NCBI GenBank assembly: GCA_033961575.1
Contig: CM066730.1
Span: 138,473,523 to 138,537,522 of the forward strand
From: Aselliscus stoliczkanus
Taxonomy: Eukaryota > Chordata > Mammalia > Chiroptera > Hipposideridae
DNA length: 64,000 nt
Direction of reading: 5' to 3'
Part shown: piece after piece, positions 48,521 to 59,775 of the stretch
How positions within the stretch are numbered: the stretch's first letter is position 1
Layout: every line of letters starts with the position of its first letter
Notes under the pieces: generated by a model
Database searches by the model: none
Seen by the model: only the letters and a program-made list of their open reading frames with translations
Told to the model about the DNA's origin: nothing
Position numbers and translations under genes: made by a program

Positions 48521-48975
48521 ATTTATTTTTTTAAAAGATTTTATTGGGGAATTGGGGGAGGGGAACAGCATTGGGGAACCTGGGAAGGGGAACAGACAAG
48601 TTGCTGTTCTTTTGTTCTTCAGTCTAGTTGTGGAGGACATTGTTTTACTGGCCCATGTTTGTATCATCATTGCGCTCTTCTCAGGGAGGCAAATCGGTCA
48701 CTGGCCTCTGCGCACAATGGCTCTTGGCAGCTCACACCGGTTGCCAGCCACTCACGCTGGCTGCCGGCCACTCACTGTAGCTTATGGCAGCCCACCACAG
48801 CAGGGGCTGCAGCTATGCCATCCTGGGGACTCACAGCAGCCCAGATCCAGGTGGAGCTGTTGTTTACCATCTTAGTAGCTGTAGAGGGCAGTGTCACTGG
48901 CCCTCATGTGGGATCCAAACCGGGGCCGCTGGTGTCCCAAGCCAGCTCTTAACCACCGTGCCACTCAGCCGGCCT
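48521..48975 (-). mobile_element. Composite tRNA-headed SINE, copy 3 (antisense)
   Basis: Perfect 16-bp target duplication CTCAGTTTCCCCATTT (48505-48520 and 48976-48991), so the limits are exact at 455 bp. On the minus strand it has the same head, junction, four 20-bp units (about 48721-48800) and CCCCAATAAAATCTTTTAAA tail. The host site is a MIR core. The 214-codon open frame at 48308-48952 crosses this SINE and is not a gene. Confidence 0.9.
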
Positions 48976-48991
48976 CTCAGTTTCCCCATTT

Positions 48992-49885
48992 AAAAGGAGA
49001 AGTTAGAGGTCTGGAAGCCTCCTTCCAGCTCTAATCTGCTAACTAATGGAAGGCATTATCCTGATGCTATACTAACGCAAGGTATTGCTCTGTTTATTCT
49101 ACTTCCCATCGTATTATTCTGTCACCTACTGTATTATAAGGAATTCAGACATAATTATCCTGCAACAGTCAAGAAAAACATATCCCCATCCCCTCCAAAA
49201 AATATCCCTGAAAGCTAAAATATGCTGCACCTCCAAAACATCAGCCCTTCTGTGATGTGTCCTGAATATAGACATTTTCTTCTAAGCTTAGTTTAGGCCC
49301 TTTGCTTATTCTTCCTCTTGGCATTTCAAGTTAATTTCCCCAGAAATATTTGCTTTTGATTCTCCCAATCTCTCCTAATCCCCTCCTCCTCTCCCAGTTC
49401 CCCATGGTATTCAACACCAGCAAAAAAATAAAATAAAAATAAAAATATTTAAAAATAAACAAGCACAGAGATCTTTCAATTTCTCTTCCATTTGTTTCCT
49501 AGTGTCAGACACACACACTTTTTCCTTTCCAGGATCCATTTCCTCCCCCGGAGTATGGTCTCCCATACATCCTAAGAACAAAGGCAGTTTCTTTTAATTT
49601 TCTGACCTCTCCTTCTCTCCTTCTCTTTATGTCTTGTTTGGCCAAGGCAGCCTTGCCCCTTACAGATTTACAATCTCTCCCAAAGTCCTCTTCACGCCCT
49701 CTCTCCCCAGGACATCATGACCTCACTCTGGTCTTCAGCACAGGACCCCTCTGCCCCAGGCATGCCTGTGGAGGGTGACAAAGTCGTCCATGCCCTGTGA
49801 TGCTCGAGGGTCTGGTCTGTTTTCTTCTTACTCTAAGGAAGATGTGCCCGCCGAGTCAGACTCTCAGCCTCATATCTCCAGGACG
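48992..49885. other. Gap, nothing firmly recognised
   Basis: AT-rich simple stretch at 49423-49460. No gene seen. Confidence 0.35.
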
Positions 49886-50640
49886 GCTGCAGGAGGCTCC
49901 CAAAGGGTCCCTCTGCTTCTAGAGGCCTCTTCCTTCCTTGAATCATTCACCACTCTGCAGTCAAAGGGATCACTCCAGAACTCAAACCCACCTGAGTCAC
50001 CTTCCTGCTTAAACACCTTCGGTGCTTCCTCAGTGCTGGTAGAGTAGAGTCTCCTGCCTTAACTCTCCATGGCCCAGTCTTTGCCTGTGTCTCATCTCAT
50101 TTCCAGCCACTCCATCTCTCATCCCCAATGTCTTTGCTATACCGAAGTACGTAGAGTATTCCAAGCCTTCTGGACAATGTGATTTGCGTATTCCTTCCGT
50201 TGACAGGGAGCCCTTCCCAGCTCTGCTTTCCAGGAAACACCTGCACATTCTTCCCTCTGTGCAGAGTATCTTTCCTTTGCCCTTCTAGAGCCATATTCCA
50301 CCTTTCCCCGTGTGCTCTATGCCCAGGAGGTTGATCTGTGGGGATGCCCTCAGTGGTTCTTGGCCAACTGGGAGCTTCACAGAGCAGAGGGAGAGAGCAA
50401 ATGTATTCCTTCCATTCCCTCCTTGCAAAGTCACTGGAGCTGGCCATGTCCTGCTCCTCTTCAGGGGGTTCAACTCAGCAGGACTTCCCTCCCCTTGTGG
50501 GAAAAGTTCAGCAGCTAGGAAGCTCCTCTACTCTCCCCTGTGATTCTTGTACATCTGCACTTCTGCAGATAAGCTCTCCTCTATATATTTCATGGGAGCC
50601 ATTGGTGGGCCAGTGAGACCTTCACTGATACATAGTGACC
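49886..50640 (+). mobile_element. L2 LINE fragment
   Basis: 'tcactccagaactcaaacccacc', 'ttcctgcttaaacaccttcggtgc', 'ccatggcccagtctttgcctgtgtctc', 'agagtattccaagcc' are degraded L2 text. Confidence 0.5.
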
Positions 50641-50919
50641 TAGCATAGGCCCCAGGGGGCCCTTTGCAGGCACCTCCCTGTTATGTCACATGCGGTTTTC
50701 TTCTTTGCCCACCAGACGGCTACGTTTTACCTTGTTTTACAGATCTTCAAGTTGCACGCCTACATTTAGTGAGCAGCTGCTACACGTTGGGCCACAGCCT
50801 AGGCACTGCAGATTCAGGGGTTGGTAGATGATAATTCCTGAACTTGAAGCACCCCTAGTCTGGCATGGAAGATAAGACTGAGGCCCCACTTGTGGCTATA
50901 AACACAGGAGTAGTGAGCA

Positions 50920-51115
50920 GTCATCTCGTGCTCAAATTCCAGTTCCATCATCAACTAGCTGTGTGATCTGGGTGTGTTCATGTCTCTGAGCCTCAGTTTC
51001 CTTATCTGTAGACGGAAATAAAATTAGCTGCCTCGGACAATGGTTGTAAAGGTTAAAATAGTTAGCATAGCGCCTGGTACTTAATAGGCACTCAATAAAT
51101 GTCCACTATTATTTT
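50920..51115 (+). mobile_element. MIR SINE (sense)
   Basis: 'cagttccatcatcaactagctgtgtgatctggg', 'ctctgagcctcagtttcc', 'ttatctgtagacggaaata' and 'ggcactcaataaatgtc'. Confidence 0.85.
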
Positions 51116-51139
51116 GATTACAGCAGCTGCTCAGCATAT

Positions 51140-52245
51140 ATTAAATAAATGGATGATTGAATTTATTATCTCACTTGATCTCCATAACAACCCTCCCTCC
51201 ACCCTTCCCCACTATATACATTCCAAGTAGACAGGGAAGGAATTCCTTTTCCCATTTCACAGATGATGAAACTGGGAGTACATTAACCAATAAACAAATG
51301 AGTGTCTAAGCCACTTAGCCTGCTCTGTGTCTCCTACCTCCTCCCAGTGGCCACAGCTAGGCTGTCTTTGTGGAGCCCTGGGCCCTGGAAAAGTGATTCT
51401 CGGCTTTCTCTCCAACTTTCCAGCTCCAGAGGACCTGTGCCAATAGCTCCCTGCGATTTGCTCTAACACAGTCTGGGGGCAGGTGTCCCGAAGTCTGTAA
51501 ACACTAGTCCTGCTGGGCTCTGCTCCCCAAGCCCCAGCTTCCCAGAACCGGTGGCCCCAATTCCTGTTCAGCTGCTGCTCTTTCTGTAAGGCCTTTGCAA
51601 GCCCTGCTGCCCCTTCTGGTAAGTGTAGGGGCCTGGAGGGAGGTTCCACTTTCACATTCACTACCACGCCCACACTGAGATTTCTCAATGTGGCGGGGAA
51701 ATTTCCTCTCTCTTGAGGCCTAACCTCATGTCTGCTCACAAACTCCTCAGTGTTTCAGAACATACTAAAGTCTCTCACTGAAGCTCAGGTCCCCTCAAGA
51801 TCTAAACTTGAACCTGCCCCAGCAATAAGAGAGAACTAGTGCTTGCTTCGCCCCTGCTGCAGCTCTGCCCTATGCTCAGGCGTGCTTTGCTTGCACTCTG
51901 ATGCACCCCTCCCAATGCCCCTTCGAGGCAGGCATCACCCCCGCTTTACAGATGTGGGGACTGAGGCTCAGGGTAATAAAATGGCTAGTGTTGGAATGTT
52001 CAAATGGGAAACCTACACCTGTGAGCTTTGGCAACAGTTGGAAATCGCCACGGAGCGGAAGTCCCCAAACGGAATTCCTCTTTGCTGCTTGTGTACCACA
52101 GATGCAGATCTGTTCCTTTGTTTCCTGTAATCTGCATGTTTATTTGTATTTCTATGGGTCTCTCCTACTTGGCTGCCCCTCCTCAAGGACAGCAAAGGTG
52201 ACTCACTGATGCCCCTCCCCCTACCCCCAGCAGGAGGCCCGAGGC
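51140..52245. other. Gap with MIR pieces; mainly unique
   Basis: 51165-51310 and 51895-51990 are short antisense MIR-like fragments ('ctttacagatgtggggactgaggctcagg'). The frame at 51257-51739 (minus, 160 codons) shows no recognised homology. Confidence 0.35.
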
Positions 52246-52490
52246 ATAAAGGGATTGTTGGTCTGAGAAGTTAAAGCAGGCCAGAGAGCCAGGTGGTAGA
52301 GAATTAGTGAAGGGAGATGAGGGACGATGCCAGAGAAAAAGGTAAGACCAGATCAAGCAGGGGCCGGTGGGCCATGGTGTGGGCCTGGATTTAATTCTAA
52401 GGGCAAAGGGAAGCCATTGGAGGCTTTAGAGCAAGGCCCTTCCATGTTCTAAAAAATTGATTCTGGCTGTAGTGTGGAGAATTGATTAGA
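52246..52490 (+). mobile_element. Old interspersed repeat, class unresolved
   Basis: 'gggccatggtgtgggcctggatttaattc', 'aagccattggaggctttagagc' and 'ttgattctggctgtagtgtggag' belong to a common old mammalian repeat, the same family as parts of 53160-53470. Confidence 0.5.
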
Positions 52491-52574
52491 TGGTGACAGA
52501 CAAGGAAGCCCAGTTAGGAGCTGTCCGGGTAGACCAGGAAAGCGATTGGGGTGGGGGTGGGGGGGCTATCTCTC

Positions 52575-52760
52575 CAAGTCAGTGCTTCTCAGACTTGAAT
52601 GGACATCAGAATCACCTGGAAGACACTAAAGCACAGTTTGCTGTCCTCCCTGCCTGCCCCCAAAGGCTTCTGATACAATAGATCTGGGGTGGGGCCTGAG
52701 AATTTGTATTTCTAGTCAGGTCTCAGATGATGGAGAAGCTGCTAGCCCCTGATGTCCACT
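52575..52760 (+). mobile_element. MER5A-like hAT relic
   Basis: 'agtgcttctcagacttgaatgg', 'atcagaatcacctggaagac', 'ctgatacaatagatctggggtggggcc', 'atttgtatttctagtcagg' are the MER5A order. Confidence 0.75.
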
Positions 52761-53500
52761 GTCTTTAGGGAAAGAAGAGGAAAAGGATGAGAAAGGCACA
52801 GTCTTACCCTCAAAGAGCTTTCATTTCATGGGAGCACAATGTGACCAGCAATTCTAGAGAAATGGATGCATCTCCATGGTGACAGCCCAGAAAGGAACAT
52901 CTCTGGAGTGTGGGGATGGAGCCAAGGGTTAGGGGAAGCATTGTGGGAAAAGGAACTATTCCATTGGCTTTTAATAGTTAATTAAGTAGGAGTCCGCCAT
53001 GTCGGGGAGTTCACTGCGAAGGATGGCAAAGAGCGGGTACTCAGGGCAGAGGGAGCAGCTTCAGCTACATCAGAGGTGAGAAATAGCAAGGTATGTTTGA
53101 AAAAGAAAAAAAAAAAAGATGTGTTTGAACAATTGGGACTGAGAGGCTCCACAATGAAGCTGGTCTAGGTGAAAACTGTATCATGAGGGCTGTGTATGCC
53201 CTACAAATTAAGGAGTTTGGAGCTTATCCTGTGGAGCAGAGGATTCTAAACATTTGGGCGGGGTAGGGGGAGGTGAGGAATGTCACAGATCCCTCTGAGA
53301 ATCTGATCCTGATCGGAGTTCATGTGCACACAAACAGAACTGGCGTGTACATTGCAGGGTGTTCACAAATGCCCTGAAGCCTATTAGAGTGCCTGCCGTG
53401 GATGACAGGTTTTAAGCAGAGAGGTAGCCTAATTAGATTTTATAACAAAAGAATCTCTTGCTGGGGATGTAAAGAACTGGATACAAAGAAGCTAGGGTTC
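52761..53500 (+). mobile_element. Old interspersed repeat, class unresolved
   Basis: 'tcttaccctcaaagagctttcatttcatgg', 'aaattaaggagtttggagcttatcc', 'ggttttaagcagagaggtagcc'. Related to 22690-22990 and 62580-63040. An A12 run lies at 53105-53117. Confidence 0.4.
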
Positions 53501-53879
53501 AACAGTCTGGGTGAGAGGAAATGAATGGCATTGGGTTGGGGACCAGTGTCACATCTATAACATAACAGTTAGGTTGACAGATGTCAAGATCAACTTACTT
53601 TTCAGCAAGGTCACTCTGCTCAGTGGAAAAAGCAATGGTTGAGAACTGAGCACAGAGGCTGTCCTTCCATGGCTTAAAGCTAGGCTGATGGATAATACAA
53701 GTCAGCTAAGCAAGGAGCCATCTCTACCCTTACCCTGCCTACTGGAATCCGCTGGTCATCGGTCAGTGGAGGCCCAGCTATCCCATGCCTTTGAGGGCTG
53801 GAAGCCAAGGACGTGAAGGAAGGCAGCACTCTGACGAGCTAAGTGGGCTAGTGAGTTTTGGTGAAAGAGCGAGGTGTCA

Positions 53880-54030
53880 TTCTTTCCAAAAGTTTTGCAA
53901 TAGCCCTAGGAAGCAGACAGAGCTAAGATGATTATCTCCATTGTACGGATGGGACACTGAAGGCCAGAGAAGGTGAGGACTTGCCAAAAGACACGTAGCA
54001 AACACCAGGGCAAAGCTAAGAATAGGAGCC
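53880..54030 (-). mobile_element. MIR SINE fragment (antisense)
   Basis: 'ccattgtacggatgggacactg', 'gaggacttgccaaaagacacgtagc'. Confidence 0.6.
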
Positions 54031-54389
54031 CAAGAACACTGGACTCATGTCAGTAGCTTGCCTTAGGCTAGCCCTGCCATGGTCATTTCTGGTGGCTCTG
54101 AAATACTGTAATTCTGTGATTCTTGCAAAAGTCTTCTCACCATTAGCTCAATGCTGTTGTTTTCTTTTGACCTTTGATCTATATCTGACCTTTTCACCCC
54201 AAGGTCTTACTCTCAACCACTGTGAAGTATGGAGCCAGCTATTTGGTTTCTCTGCCTTGAGTTTTCTCTTCTCTGAACAATAACAGTTCTGCAAAGACTT
54301 CCAAGACCCAAAATTCTGCCCAGGTTTTGAGGTGACAACTTGATTCTCACTGGCCCACCTCCTTTTATATATAGTTACCAGGGAATAAT

Positions 54390-54630
54390 ACGAATAATGA
54401 TGATAATGAACATTTATTTCTTCCCATGGGCCAACCACTGATCTAAATACTTTTAAGCCTCAAAGCAACTTTATAAGGCAATTGCTATTACTGTCCCCAT
54501 TTCATAGATAAGAAAACCAGAAACACACAGAGAGGTTACATTACTTAATGTAAGATCACAGTTAACAAGCTGTGGAACCAGGGTTCAAACACAAGCAGTT
54601 GCCTCAGGGTTTATGCTCCTTGTCCCCAGG
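54390..54630 (-). mobile_element. MIR SINE (antisense)
   Basis: 'gatgataatgaacatttatttc', 'caaagcaactttataaggcaattgc', TTTCATAGATAAGAAAACCA. Confidence 0.75.
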
Positions 54631-56585
54631 AGCTGAGTAGCAGGGGCTAAGAGTGCCAGAAAGGTATGAAAACTGCCAAGAGAACTGTCAGCAATAGGTG
54701 GCTCACTACCCCTCAGGGGCATTTTTTCTCATTATCCTCATTTTGTAATTCATGCTACCTCCCACCATCTGCACCTCCCACCACTTATAAGAAGTTTTCT
54801 AGTGACTTGTGGAAGGATTTGCCAGATTTAGCAAGAAAAAAAAAAGAAAGAAAGAAAAAAGAAAGGAAGAAACAGAACATCTGCTTAAATTCGAATTCAG
54901 ACACACACTAAATTTTTTGTATAAGTATATCCCATGCAACATTCAGGATGTACTAATAGCAAAAAAGTTTCCATTATTTATCTGAAATTCAAATTTAACT
55001 GGGCATCCCGTATTTTATCTGGCAAACCTACTTCCAGTACAACAAAATAAGGACAAGTGATGGCAATTTCCCTTGAAAAGGCTGAATAGATATTATTGTT
55101 TTGTTCTCTGGTCTAGAAGGTTGACATGATGGGCTTGGCTGAATCATTTTCAAGGGAATAGGGATGACCCCTCCTCCCTCATCTCCGTTGGGAAGTCCTT
55201 TGGGGCCTCCAAAATCACCCGAGGGAACCTGAAACAGCCTTCTGAACTGGAGAGAAACTCCCCAGAATGATCTGGAATAGGCCTGGTTTACTGGCTGCCT
55301 GTTTCCCCTGGTTCAGTTTTCAATGTCCTGCTTACATCTTAGTAGGTACCTTAAATGGTAATCTCCCACCTTTTCCACTCTCCAGCACATGCCCAGGGCC
55401 CAAGGCCCTTTTAGGACACTGGGGTGTTCAAAGCTACTGCTCCTCTCAGAATGTAGATAACCTCTTCTGTCATAATTAGAGAAAAATTAAGAAAAACATC
55501 GAGCAGACTCTCAGTCAATGTAACCCTTTCACTTCCCCCTTGCCATTTCACAATGAGGAGTCAATATGGGTCATTTTCTTGGGTTTTCCTCATATTGAAC
55601 ATTATGGAGTTCTGGGAGAAGACAACCAGTCCCCAAGGATTGTCTGATCTTAACAACATGTTGTGAATTCCCAGAAATCCCCCCTCTCCAAGAACTCAGT
55701 TTTGAAATATAAATATGTGGGCTTACTCCACATCACAGACATCTGTGCTGAAGCTTACTTTCTCATGGCTGGATCCCAGACAGACCCCTTGTTGACCAAA
55801 CTCCTACCTCCTCATCACAACCTGACCCAATGCTTCCCCCCTCCCCTCCCCCACTGCCTCCCACCGGTGCCCTGTGTAGAGTGGTTTCTATCAAAAGAGC
55901 ATGTTTCAGCTCATTGGGAAACTGTCCTCTCATATGCTTTCAATCTGCTTTGTCTTCCCTGATTACCAAGATGTCTCGGACCAAATCACATTTAGATGAA
56001 ATGCATTTGGGTGGGTGTACCCTGCCTGCCTCAGCAGAAATATTAGAGCAGCCACCCAGAGCAGAGCTGAGCCATGCAAGAAATGCAGATCAACACCCCA
56101 AAGCAAAGGGAAGTTTATAAAAAGTGTATCAACGTTTGTAAATGTATAAATGTATAGGCATTCTGATTAGGCCCCAGGCAAAGGCCATAGTATTTCCTCA
56201 AGGAGGGGAATTCATTTAAAAAGGATTTAGGACAGAACAAAAACAAACCCTGCTTGGGTTTTACAGCTTTGTGGATAGCAAAAGCCTGATAGCAACTTTC
56301 CCTTCCTCCCTGACTTTCTAACAGTTCTCACTATGGGGCTGTGAAGAACAGGTCCCCAGTTTTTTTCTCTGAATAGTTTCTTAGCAGAAGCTGCTAAACT
56401 GACCTTATTAGCCAGACATGTCCTTGGTTTTGTCAGTTGGAGCCAGAATATCCTCACAATCATTACCTTTATCATCCCATGGTTAAGAATCATTGATCAT
56501 TTATTTTGTGGCAGGAATTTTTGCTAAATAAATATTCTACGTGATTTATCTCACTTCATTTCATAACGATCTCCTATGAGAGGTA
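54631..56585. other. Gap, mostly unassigned; AAAG simple repeat
   Basis: 54836-54870 is an AAAG/A-rich simple repeat. 54900-55060 is a degenerate old repeat. 56480-56590 may be an antisense MIR piece. No gene recognised. Confidence 0.35.
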
Positions 56586-57618
56586 CATTTTTTAAGATTT
56601 TATTTTCTTAGAGCAGTTTAAGGTTCACAGCAGAATTGAGGGGAATGTGCAGAGATTTCCCATATTCCCCTGCCCCAACATATGCAGAGCCTCCCCCGTT
56701 ATCACCATCCCTCACCAGAGTGGTGCATCTGTTATACTTGATGAGCCTACATGGATACATGATAATCACCCCAAGTCTATCATTTACCCTTGATGTTGTT
56801 TGGACAGCATTCTATGGGTTTGGACAAATGTATAATGACATGTATCCATCAGGATAATATAATATAGAGCATTTTTACCACCTTAAAAATCTCAGTGCAC
56901 TACCTATTCACTTCCCCCGTCATCCCAACCCCTGGCAACCACTGATCTATTTACTGTCTCCATAGTTTTGCCTTTTCCAGAAGTCATATAGTTGGAACCA
57001 TATAGTATGTAGCCTTTTCTGATTGGCTTCTTTCACTTAGCAGTATGCATTTAAGGCTCCTCCACATCTTTTCAGGACTTGATAGTTCATTTTTTTTTAG
57101 CACTGAGTAACAGTCCATCATCTGGATGTACCACAGTTTATATATCTATTCACCTACTGCAAGACTTCTTAGTGGCTTCCAAGTTTTGACAACTATGAAG
57201 AAAGCTATAAAAATTCATGTGCAGGTTTTGGTTTGGATGTGAAGTTTTCAACTTCTTTGGGTAAATATCAAAGAGTGTGATTGCTGGATCATATGGTAAG
57301 AGTGTGTTTAGTTTTGTTAGAAACTGAAAAACTGTCTTGAAGAGTGGCTGTATCATTTTGCATTCCCATTGGTAATAACGAGGGTTCCTATTATTTCACA
57401 CCCTCTTCAGCATTTGCTGTTGTCAGTGTTCAGGATTTTGGCCATTCTACAATAATAGGTGTGTACTGATATATCATTGTTGTTTTAAATTGCATTTCTC
57501 TGATGACATGTAATGTGGAACATCTTTTCAAGTTTATTTGCCATCTGTATATTTTCATATGTTGATTTGCCATGTGTATATCTTCCTTGGTGAGGTATCT
57601 GTTAAGATCTTGGCCCTG

Positions 57619-57720
57619 TTTTTCTTTTGAGGGCAGTGTCACTGGCCCTCATATGTGGGACCGAACTGGGGCGGATGGCTTCCCAAGCCAGCACTTAACC
57701 ACCACGCCACTCGGCCGGCC
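57619..57720 (-). mobile_element. Short head-only SINE nested in L1
   Basis: Minus-strand GGCCGGCCGAGTGGCGTGGT head; ends with GGGCCAGTGACACTGCCCTC and an A-rich tail. TTGGCCC flanks both ends (57610-57616, 57724-57730) with T runs beyond, a likely target duplication. Confidence 0.75.
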
Positions 57721-57852
57721 CTATTGGCCCATTTTTTAATCAGGTTGTTTTCCTATTGTTGAGTTTTAAGAGTTCTTTGTATATTCTGGGTAATAGTCTT
57801 TATCAGATGGACATTTTGCAAATATTTTCTCCTAAACTGTGGGTTGTCTTCT

Positions 57853-57883
<31 letters not shown>

Positions 57884-57977
57884 AGAGGGCAGTGTCTCTG
57901 GCTCTCATATGTGGGATCCGAACCGGGGCCGCTGGCATCCCAAGCCAGCTCTTAACCACCGCCCCACTCGGCCGGCC
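57853..57977 (-). mobile_element. Short head-only SINE nested in L1, second copy
   Basis: Perfect 16-bp duplication CTGTGGGTTGTCTTCT (57837-57852, 57978-57993). The head GGCCGGCCGAGTGGGGCGGT, a B-box-like GGTTCGGATCCC and an (AAAAC)n tail are clear on the minus strand. It lies about 130 bp from the other short SINE in the same L1. Confidence 0.9.
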
Positions 57978-59775
57978 CTGTGGGTTGTCTTCTAATTCTA
58001 TTGATAATCTCTTTCACTGAGCAGAAGTTTTTAATTTAAATGAAGTCCAGCTTATCAATTATTTCTTTCATGGATCATGACTTTCGGGTTATATTTAAAA
58101 AGCATCACCATACCCAAGGTCATCTATGTTATCTCTTATGTTATCATCTAGGAATTGTATAGTTTTACATTTTATACTTAGGTCTGTGATCCATTTTGAA
58201 TTAATTTTTCTGAAGGATGTAGATCTGTGTCTAGGTTCAATTTTTTTGCATGTGTATGCTCAGTTGTTATAGCACCATTTGTTGAAAAGACTACATTTGC
58301 TCCATTGTACTTCTTTTACTCCTTGGTCAAAAATCAGTTAACTGTATGCATGGGGCTCTACTTCTGGGTTTCTGTTTCTGTTCTATAGATCTGTTTGCCT
58401 ATTCTTTTGCCAATACCACACTGTCTTGATTACTATAACTTCACAGTAAGTCTGGCAGTTGGGTACTTTCAGTCCTTCAACTTTGTTGTTCTCCTTCAAT
58501 ATTGTGGTAGCTATTTTGCATCTTTTGCCTCTGCATGTCAACTTTAGAATCAGTTTGTTGATATACACAAAATAACTTGCTAGGATTTTTATTGAGATTG
58601 CATTGAGTCTATAGATCAAGTTGCAAAGAACTGATATCTTGATAATACTGAGTCTTCCTATCCATAAACATCAACGATCTTTCCATTCAGTTTTTCTTTA
58701 ATATCATTCATCAGAGTTTTGTAGTTTTCCTCGGATATATCTTGTACATATTTTGTTAGATTTATACCTCTGTATTTCATTTTTTTTTTGGTGCTAATGT
58801 TAATGGTATTGTATTTTTAATTTCAAATTCCATTTGTTCATATCTGGTATATAGGAAAGCAATTGATTTTTGTACACTGACTTTGTACCTTGCAACCTTG
58901 TAATAATCACTTACTAGTTCCAGGAGTTTTGTTGTTGTGGATTCAGATTTTCTACTTAGATGATCATGTCATCTATTAAAGATAGTTTTATTTCTTTCTT
59001 CTTAATCTGTATAACTTTTATTCCCTTTTCTTATCTTATTACATTAACTAGACCTTACAGTATGATGTTGAAAAGATGTGGTGAGAGGGAAGGAACATCT
59101 TTGTCTTGTACCTGATTTAAAAGGAAAGTCTGAGTTTCTAACTGTTAAGTATGGTGTTAGCTGTGGGGGGGGGCGTTATTTGTTTCTTTGTTTCTGTAGA
59201 TATTCCTTATCAAATTGGCAAAGTCCCTCTCTATTCCTAGTTTACTGAGAGGTTTGTTTGTTTTTTTTATCATAAATGGGTGTTGGACTTTGTCAAATGC
59301 TTTTTCTGAATCTATTAATTTGATCATATGATCATGTGATTTTTTTCTGAGCCTACTGATATGATGGATTACATTAATCGATTTTCTAATGTTGAGCCAG
59401 CCTTGCACATCTGGGGTAAACTCTGCTTGATCATGGTATACAATTTTTTTTATATACCATTGGGTTAAATTTGAGAATATTTTGTTGAGGAGTTTTGCAT
59501 CTATGTTCATTAGAGATATTGGTCAGTAGTTTTCTTGTAATGTCTTTGTCTGTTTTGGTATTAGGGTAATGCTGGCCTCATAGAAATGAGTTAGAAAGTA
59601 TGCCCTCTGCTTCTATCCTTAGAGATTTGGTATCATCTCTTTCAAATGGTTAGTGGAATTCACCAGTGAATCCATCTGGGCCTGGAGCTTTCTGTTTTGG
59701 AAAGTTGTTAATTATTGATACAATTTCTTTAATAGACATAGGCTTATCCTCTGGGGACTTTACAAAATTGGGTTT

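Larger units (their letters stand above)
56588..59775 (-). mobile_element. 5'-truncated L1, antisense, with two nested SINEs
   Basis: Read on the minus strand it runs from part of ORF2 (near 59775) to the 3' UTR (56588). The reverse-transcriptase fragment at 59157-59510 includes [22 protein letters not shown] and [11 protein letters not shown], the conserved L1 RT signature, with stops and shifts. Nearer 57150-57360 it carries the ORF2 C-terminal wording (LPYDPAITLFDIYP). SINEs at 57619-57720 and 57853-57977 interrupt it, so the L1 is older. No endonuclease part is present, as it is 5' truncated. It cannot mobilise itself. Confidence 0.9.

Noticed and set aside
48308..48952. 214-codon open frame on the plus strand
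   Set aside because: Most of it runs through a composite SINE in antisense; not a gene.
51257..51739. 160-codon open frame on the minus strand
   Set aside because: No recognisable domain, and partly in MIR-like sequence; length is not remarkable in GC-rich DNA.
59157..59510. Reverse-transcriptase gene
   Set aside because: It is a fragment of a truncated, mutated L1; not an independent gene.
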